Assembly (NCBI GenBank): GCA_017633615.1
Contig: JAGBPB010000017.1
Span: forward strand, 1-27,377
From: Bacteroidaceae bacterium
Lineage (GTDB): Bacteria > Bacteroidota > Bacteroidia > Bacteroidales > Bacteroidaceae
Length of the DNA: 27,377 nt
Reading direction: 5' to 3'
This document shows, piece after piece, positions 26,648 to 27,377 of this stretch. Every line of letters starts with the position of its first letter. Positions within the stretch are counted from its first letter, which is position 1. A program made the translations under genes and the position numbers. Under the pieces are notes generated by a model. The model made no database searches, was not told the origin of the DNA, and worked only from the letters and a program-made list of their open reading frames with translations.

Positions 26648-27220
26648 TTATTCACAGTTACGGCCTATCTCAAGGGCCTTTATGTTCATATCTACAATAG
26701 CATCGCCTTTGGTACCGAATATGGTGCGTACGCTCTGGCAGAGCTTGTCAAAACTGATGCTCTTGAGGGCCTTTGATGCGGCACCCAGCAGAATCATATT
26801 GACTGCCTTGGGCATCTTGTGTTCCTTGCCAAGCTCCTCAGTATCAATCAGAATAACGTTACCCAATTCCTTGAGTTCAGCTATGATGGCATCCTTATCA
26901 GGATAGTTGCCTATGTTGACAAATGGGTTGGATGATGTGATAACCCAGCCGTCCTTGCTCAGGTAGTGTTTGTAACGTAAGGCCTCCATGGGCTCCATGG
27001 CGATGATTATATCAGCCTGACCCAATGAGATAAGGTCACTGGCAATGGGCTTGTCACTGATGCGCAGGTTTGACTGTACATCACCGCCGCGCTGGCTCAT
27101 TCCGTGAACCTCGGCCTGCTTGATGTAGAGGTCTTCCTCAAGGGCGGCCTGACCTATCACTGTGGCAATTGAGAGGATACCTTGTCCTCCTACGCCTGCA
27201 AGAATTATATCTGTCTTCAT
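26648..27220 (-). CDS. iorB: Indolepyruvate ferredoxin oxidoreductase, beta subunit
   Basis: A 190-residue gamma-type domain of the 2-oxoacid:ferredoxin oxidoreductase family. The glycine-rich start AGVGGQGILS (8-17), the EVHGMSQRGGDVQS segment (about 37-50) and AVNMILLGAASKAL (about 138-151) are typical of IorB. With IorA it converts aryl-pyruvates and CoA into aryl-acetyl-CoA, CO2 and reduced ferredoxin; in anaerobes the reaction can run in reverse to make aromatic amino acids from aryl-acetates. Its ATG overlaps the iorA stop by four bases, so the subunits are translationally coupled. The aminotransferase gene follows after eight bases. Confidence 0.93.
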   Translation of the reverse strand: MKTDIILAGVGGQGILSIATVIGQAALEEDLYIKQAEVHGMSQRGGDVQSNLRISDKPIASDLISLGQADIIIAMEPMEALRYKHYLSKDGWVITSSNPFVNIGNYPDKDAIIAELKELGNVILIDTEELGKEHKMPKAVNMILLGAASKALKSISFDKLCQSVRTIFGTKGDAIVDMNIKALEIGRNCE

Positions 27221-27377
27221 TTCTGTGCTGCTTTAGCTTTTGCCTTACGGGCAAGTGTCTGGATACATTCACGGCGCGGTATGATAACCGACAGCCCCTG
27301 ATACTCAATCTCCTCCTTGAGGGTGCGTGTAATCTCCTCCATGTTCTGGGGCAGGGGAACCACAACTTTAAGATGGT
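27217..27377 (-). CDS. iorA: Indolepyruvate ferredoxin oxidoreductase, alpha subunit (C-terminal end only)
   Basis: The last 52 codons of a gene whose 5' part lies beyond the right edge. The minus-strand frame reads HLKVVVPLPQNMEEITRTLK, then SVIIPRRECIQTLARK and a Lys/Ala tail before TGA. The SVIIPRRECIQ segment fits the C-terminal end of the IorA TPP-binding region in Bacteroidota, where a ferredoxin-like domain may follow or be missing; here the chain ends shortly after, so no 4Fe-4S ferredoxin domain follows this point. The assignment rests mainly on the coupling with iorB. Confidence 0.75.
   Translation of the reverse strand, partial: HLKVVVPLPQNMEEITRTLKEEIEYQGLSVIIPRRECIQTLARKAKAKAAQK

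Noticed and set aside
1..27377. CRISPR arrays, insertion sequences, phage genes, integration sites
   Set aside because: No spaced direct repeats, transposase or integrase frames, or terminal inverted repeats with target duplications were seen; the tRNA is intact with no adjacent integrase.

Overview
This window comes from a member of the phylum Bacteroidota, order Bacteroidales, probably a gut or rumen lineage near Bacteroides/Prevotella; the genus cannot be fixed by eye. The evidence is gene content and order (tuf-trnW-secE-nusG-rplKAJL-rpoBC), near absence of Shine-Dalgarno sequences, repeated matches to the Bacteroidota promoter (-33 TTTG, -7 TAnnTTTG), and lineage-typical proteins (DUF4292 lipoprotein, TonB-domain membrane protein beside an ECF sigma factor, indolepyruvate oxidoreductase operon). 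No plasmid, phage, transposon or CRISPR signature is visible.

Layout. (1) 1-11.8 kb, plus strand: the end of tuf, tRNA-Trp, secE, nusG, rplK, rplA, rplJ, rplL, rpoB and rpoC. Three hairpins divide this run: after tuf, after nusG, and a large terminator-like attenuator between rplL and rpoB. A strong terminator follows rpoC. (2) 11.84-13.8 kb: a hexamer-based inverted repeat, then dgt (minus) divergent from dut (plus), two enzymes that shape the dNTP pool. (3) 13.8-17.2 kb: an envelope operon led by dut (TPR lipoprotein, DUF4292 lipoprotein, degenerate LytM/EnvC-like protein) with start-stop overlaps. (4) 17.2-20.0 kb: prfB and a CYTH enzyme, a convergent VanZ-like membrane protein, and a ComEA-like helix-hairpin-helix protein. 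(5) 20.0-23.6 kb: a minus-strand pair of cyclophilin lipoprotein and alkaline phosphatase, divergent from a UDP-glucose dehydrogenase. (6) 23.6-25.3 kb: an ECF sigma factor overlapping a membrane protein with a TonB C-terminal domain, then a 290-base non-coding gap holding a 184-nt rod-like structure that looks like 6S RNA. (7) 25.3-27.4 kb, minus strand: aminotransferase, iorB and the 3' end of iorA, a set suited to interconverting aromatic amino acids, aryl-pyruvates and aryl-acetyl-CoA.

The region is mainly core genome. The points most worth a second look are the 6S-like RNA, the sigma factor/TonB-fusion pair, the DUF4292/EnvC-like envelope operon and the rplL-rpoB attenuator. Nothing here compels a claim of a wholly new system; the sigma/TonB pair is the nearest candidate.
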